This document shows positions 61,022 to 64,000 of a DNA stretch of 64,000 bases, piece by piece. Both the position numbers and the translations under genes were made by a program. The stretch comes from Sulfitobacter sp. HGT1 (GTDB lineage: Bacteria; Pseudomonadota; Alphaproteobacteria; Rhodobacterales; Rhodobacteraceae): contig NZ_BLWI01000019.1 in the NCBI RefSeq assembly GCF_013282155.1, positions 62,001 through 126,000 on the forward strand, in the 5' to 3' direction. Position 1 is the first letter of the stretch, and every line of letters starts with the position of its first letter. Under the pieces are notes generated by a model that was given only the letters and a program-made list of their open reading frames with translations, did no database searches and was not told the origin of the DNA.

Positions 61022-62389
61022 ATGAAAAGTTTTATTCTAGGTTTTGCGATTTCTGCAACCTTGGCCACCACGGCATCGGCCCAACTGCTGGAGCTGGAAA
61101 AAGACGAACTGACCTTCGGCTTTATCAAGCTGACAGACATGGCCCCCTTGGCTGTTGCCTACGAGCAGGGCTATTTTCTTGACGAAGGTTTGTTTGTCAC
61201 GCTCGAAGCGCAGGCGAACTGGAAGGTGCTGTTGGACGGCGTTATCGACGGCCAGTTGGACGGCGCGCATATGCTGGCAGGGCAACCTTTGGCCGCGACC
61301 ATCGGCTATGGCACCAAGGCCCATATCATCACGCCCTTTTCGATGGATCTGAACGGAAACGGCATCACCGTATCGAACGAGGTCTGGGACCTGATGCGCC
61401 CGCATATCGCGTCGATGGAGGACGGCCGCCCCGTTCACCCGATCAGCGCCTCGGCTTTGGCCCCGGTGGTGGATCAGTTCCGTGCCGAAGGAAAGCCGTT
61501 CAACATGGGGATGGTTTTCCCCGTCTCGACCCATAACTATGAATTGCGCTATTGGCTGGCCGCTGGCGGGTTGGAGCCGGGATATTACAGCCCCGACAAC
61601 GTATCGGGCCAGATCGCCGCTGATGTGTTCTTGTCCGTGACCCCCCCGCCGCAAATGCCCGCCACGCTCGAGGCCGGAACGATCAACGGCTATTGCGTGG
61701 GCGAGCCGTGGAACCAGCAAGCGGTGTTCAAGGGCATCGGCGTTCCGGTCATCACCGATTACCAGCTGTGGAAGAACAACCCCGAAAAAGTCTTTGGGAT
61801 GAACGCCGATTTTGCCGAACAATATCCGAACACCACAATCGCCGTGACCAAGGCGCTGATCCGCGCGGCAATGTGGCTGGATGAAAACGACAACGCCAAC
61901 CGCGCCGAGGCGGTATCGATCCTGAGCCGTCCTGAATATGTGGGGGCGGATGAAGAAGTGATCGCAAACTCGATGACCGGCTTTTTCGAATTCGAAAAAG
62001 GCGACCGCCGCGACATCCCCGACTTTAACGTGTTCTTCCGCCACAATGCGACCTACCCGTTCTATTCGGACGCCGTGTGGTATCTGACGCAGATGCGCCG
62101 CTGGGGCCAGATCGCCGAACCGCAAACCGATGCGTGGTATGACGAAACCGCCCGCAGCGTGTACCGCCCCGACATCTACCTCAAGGCCGCCCGCCTGCTG
62201 GTCGACGATGCCTTGGCTAACGAGGCGGATTTCCCCTGGGAAAGTGACGGCTACAAGGCCCCGACACCTGCCGAAGATATCATCGACGGCATTGTCTATG
62301 ACGGTCGCACGCCAAACGCATATCTCGAAAGCCTGCCCATCGGCCTGAAAGGCGACCAAGTGGTCGTTGGCAGCGAAGTCAAAGGCTGA
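61022..62389 (+). CDS. nrtA: NrtA-like nitrate ABC substrate-binding protein
   Basis: A 455-residue exported binding protein with signal peptide (residues 1-20, ending TASAQ) and the NrtA/CmpA fold ([22 protein letters not shown]; later [14 protein letters not shown]). It captures nitrate or nitrite for the permease NrtB. The start is placed at ATG 61022, where the signal peptide begins. The upstream leader suggests nitrate-responsive antitermination. Confidence 0.93.
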   Translation: MKSFILGFAISATLATTASAQLLELEKDELTFGFIKLTDMAPLAVAYEQGYFLDEGLFVTLEAQANWKVLLDGVIDGQLDGAHMLAGQPLAATIGYGTKAHIITPFSMDLNGNGITVSNEVWDLMRPHIASMEDGRPVHPISASALAPVVDQFRAEGKPFNMGMVFPVSTHNYELRYWLAAGGLEPGYYSPDNVSGQIAADVFLSVTPPPQMPATLEAGTINGYCVGEPWNQQAVFKGIGVPVITDYQLWKNNPEKVFGMNADFAEQYPNTTIAVTKALIRAAMWLDENDNANRAEAVSILSRPEYVGADEEVIANSMTGFFEFEKGDRRDIPDFNVFFRHNATYPFYSDAVWYLTQMRRWGQIAEPQTDAWYDETARSVYRPDIYLKAARLLVDDALANEADFPWESDGYKAPTPAEDIIDGIVYDGRTPNAYLESLPIGLKGDQVVVGSEVKG

Positions 62390-62480
62390 TGACCCGATCG
62401 GGGCGGTCATCTGCACCGCCCCGTACCTTCAATCCTAACTCTGAAATAACCCGCACCACCGCACCCGAACGGAGACACCC

Positions 62481-63563
62481 ATGACAACCGTCGACCCAGA
62501 ATTCACCCGCGATCAAGCACGGTCCGCACGAAAGGCCCGCCTTTTCACCCGGATCGGTCAGGCCGACAAATGGTTTCAGGTTTTGGGCCTTGGCTGGATA
62601 ACCCCTCTGCTCAAGGCCGCCGCCGGCGATAACCCCAAGGCACAGCTGGGCGAAATCTGGCGGCTGTTGGGTGTGCCTTTGCTTGCGATTGCCGCGTTCT
62701 TGCTGATGTGGGCCACGCTTGCCCCCACCGTGCAAACGTCACTGGGGGCGATCCCCGGGCCAGGGCAGGTCTGGTCCGAAGCGGTCAATCTGCATCAGGA
62801 CGCCGCCGCGAAATCCGCCAAAGAGGCGCAGTTCATGGAACGCCTTGACCTGCGCAACCAGCGTCTGATTGATGCGGGCCGCGGTGACGAGGTAAAATCC
62901 ATCGCCTATACCGGCGCGCCCAGCTATTACGACCAGATCGGGACGTCGGTGCTGACCGTGTTCTTCGGTTTTCTGGTTGCTTCGGCTGTGGCCATCCCTT
63001 TGGGCATCGCGGCCGGTCTGTCGGCAACGGCAAACGCCGCGTTGAACCCGTTGATCCAGATTTTCAAACCCGTCTCGCCGCTGGCGTGGCTGCCGATTGT
63101 GACCATGGTGGTCAGCGCGGTCTACACCACCAACGACGGGATGTTTTCCAAGTCGTTCCTTGTGTCGGCGATCACCGTGACCCTGTGTTCGCTGTGGCCG
63201 ACATTGATCAACACATCGCTGGGTGTCGCATCCATCGACAAGGATCTGGTCAATGTGTCCAAGGTTTTGAAGATGAACACCTGGACCAAGATCACCAAGC
63301 TGGTTCTGCCCTCGGCGCTGCCATTGATCTTTACCGGATTGCGTCTGTCGCTGGGCGTGGGCTGGATGGTGCTGATTGCCGCAGAAATGCTGGCCCAGAA
63401 CCCCGGCCTTGGCAAATTCGTCTGGGATGAATTCCAAAACGGCAGCTCTTCCAGCCTGGCCAAGATTATGGTGGCGGTTCTGACAATCGGCATCATCGGC
63501 TTCTTGTTGGACCGGGTCATGTTCGCCCTGCAATCGCTCTTTACCTTCACGAATAACCGGTGA
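62481..63563 (+). CDS. nrtB: NrtB-like nitrate ABC permease
   Basis: A 360-residue inner-membrane permease of the NrtB/SsuC type. A long N-terminal part with one helix (about residues 70-90) and a loop precedes the permease core (residues about 155-350), which carries the EAA-like segment NVSKVLKMNTWTKITKLVLPSALP. It follows nrtA after 91 bases and precedes the ATPase gene by 5 bases. Confidence 0.91.
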   Translation: MTTVDPEFTRDQARSARKARLFTRIGQADKWFQVLGLGWITPLLKAAAGDNPKAQLGEIWRLLGVPLLAIAAFLLMWATLAPTVQTSLGAIPGPGQVWSEAVNLHQDAAAKSAKEAQFMERLDLRNQRLIDAGRGDEVKSIAYTGAPSYYDQIGTSVLTVFFGFLVASAVAIPLGIAAGLSATANAALNPLIQIFKPVSPLAWLPIVTMVVSAVYTTNDGMFSKSFLVSAITVTLCSLWPTLINTSLGVASIDKDLVNVSKVLKMNTWTKITKLVLPSALPLIFTGLRLSLGVGWMVLIAAEMLAQNPGLGKFVWDEFQNGSSSSLAKIMVAVLTIGIIGFLLDRVMFALQSLFTFTNNR

Positions 63564-63568
63564 TCGAC

Positions 63569-64000
63569 ATGGATATTCTCAGCTTCAAAAACGTCTCGAA
63601 ACAGCACGGCCAGGGGACCCATACGACCCATGTGCTCAAGGATATCGACCTGACGGTAAAAGAAGGCGAGTTTCTGGTGATCCTCGGGTTTTCGGGAACC
63701 GGCAAGACAACGCTGATCAACCTGATGGCGGGGCTGGACCAGCCGACCAGCGGCAGCGTCACCTTCAAGGGCAAGCCGATCACCGGCCCCGGCCCGGAGC
63801 GCGGCGTGATTTTCCAAAGCTATTCGCTGATGCCGTGGCTTACGGTCAGCGGCAATGTCGGGCTGGCGGTGGATACGGTTTTCCCGAACCTGTCGCGGGC
63901 GCAAAAGGCTGAAAAGGTCGCGCATTATGTGGGCATGGTTGGCCTGACCGCAGCAGCGGCGCGCCGTCCGGCCGAACTGTCCGGCGGGATGCGCCAGCGG
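63569..64000 (+). CDS. NrtC/NrtD-like nitrate ABC ATPase, cut by window edge
   Basis: The first 144 residues of an ABC ATPase; the gene continues past the right edge. Walker A is GFSGTGKTT near residue 41 and the signature LSGGMRQR is at the very end. The IFQSYSLMPWLTV Q-loop stretch is typical for nitrate/sulfonate/taurine ATPases. The nitrate role follows from its place after nrtB. Confidence 0.9.
   Translation, partial: MDILSFKNVSKQHGQGTHTTHVLKDIDLTVKEGEFLVILGFSGTGKTTLINLMAGLDQPTSGSVTFKGKPITGPGPERGVIFQSYSLMPWLTVSGNVGLAVDTVFPNLSRAQKAEKVAHYVGMVGLTAAAARRPAELSGGMRQR

Noticed and set aside
61037..62416. 459-codon open frame antisense to nrtA
   Set aside because: Shadow of nrtA in GC-rich DNA.

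Overview
The window reads like chromosomal DNA of a marine Rhodobacteraceae (Roseobacter-group alphaproteobacterium). It is GC-rich and carries a sox cluster with soxCD, an aerobic CO dehydrogenase operon, NasT/NasS nitrate control, an alphaproteobacterial-type hemP operon with a candidate Rhodobacterales iron box, and an initiator tRNA of alphaproteobacterial type. No insertion sequence, prophage, CRISPR array or integrase was found.

Layout. 1-426: edge of a P-loop small-molecule kinase gene. 451-10144: sulfur lithotrophy. soxT-soxR-soxS read leftward; soxV-W-X-Y-Z-A-B-C-D read rightward. 10409-17212: a DUF302 protein, two metallo-beta-lactamase-fold proteins (leftward), a persulfide dioxygenase, a fused sulfurtransferase-like/sulfide:quinone oxidoreductase and a SulP anion transporter. 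17319-20472: an acyl-adenylating ligase paired with a ThDP enzyme. 20545-23565: a large MscS-type channel and a YdcH-like protein. 23842-30818: a putative iron-regulated operon of seven recognisable genes (hemP, an unknown Cys-containing protein, imelysin, outer-membrane beta-barrel, di-heme oxidoreductase, second imelysin, DUF1513), plus a 47-codon leader ORF coupled to hemP. 30885-36188: polyamine-type ABC transporter with an amidase. 36371-39157: GMC oxidoreductase and an enolase-superfamily enzyme. 39356-39432: tRNA-fMet. 39825-42116: a membrane histidine kinase facing a LuxI-type synthase. 42256-51376: cox (form I CO dehydrogenase) operon, coxC-M-S-L-D-E-F-mocA-smORF-G, leftward. 51670-53878: CHASE histidine kinase and a single-domain response regulator. 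54366-58766: ROK regulator and fructose-type ABC transporter (frcRBCA). 58995-64000: nasT-nasS followed by nrtA-nrtB-nrtC (cut by the edge), with an ANTAR-type antitermination leader before nrtA.

How it fits together. The cell appears to be a mixotroph that can draw electrons from thiosulfate (SoxXA, SoxYZ, SoxB, SoxCD), sulfide (SQR and persulfide dioxygenase) and CO (CoxMSL). The SoxR protein has two cysteines placed as in the sulfide-sensing SqrR/BigR repressors. Matching ATTC-N8-GAAT sequences lie before soxX and in the divergent promoter of the persulfide dioxygenase operon, which suggests one regulon. CO oxidation probably responds to CoxC, a membrane MHYT-LytTR regulator, through 21-bp spaced repeats before coxM. 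Nitrate uptake is probably governed by NasS/NasT acting on the leader RNA of nrtA.

The least understood system is the iron operon at 23842-30818. The most interesting unannotated elements are two small genes (47 and 33 codons, both coupled through ATGA overlaps), the LytTR-like repeats before coxM, the ANTAR leader RNA, and a metallo-beta-lactamase-fold protein whose first metal motif is lost.
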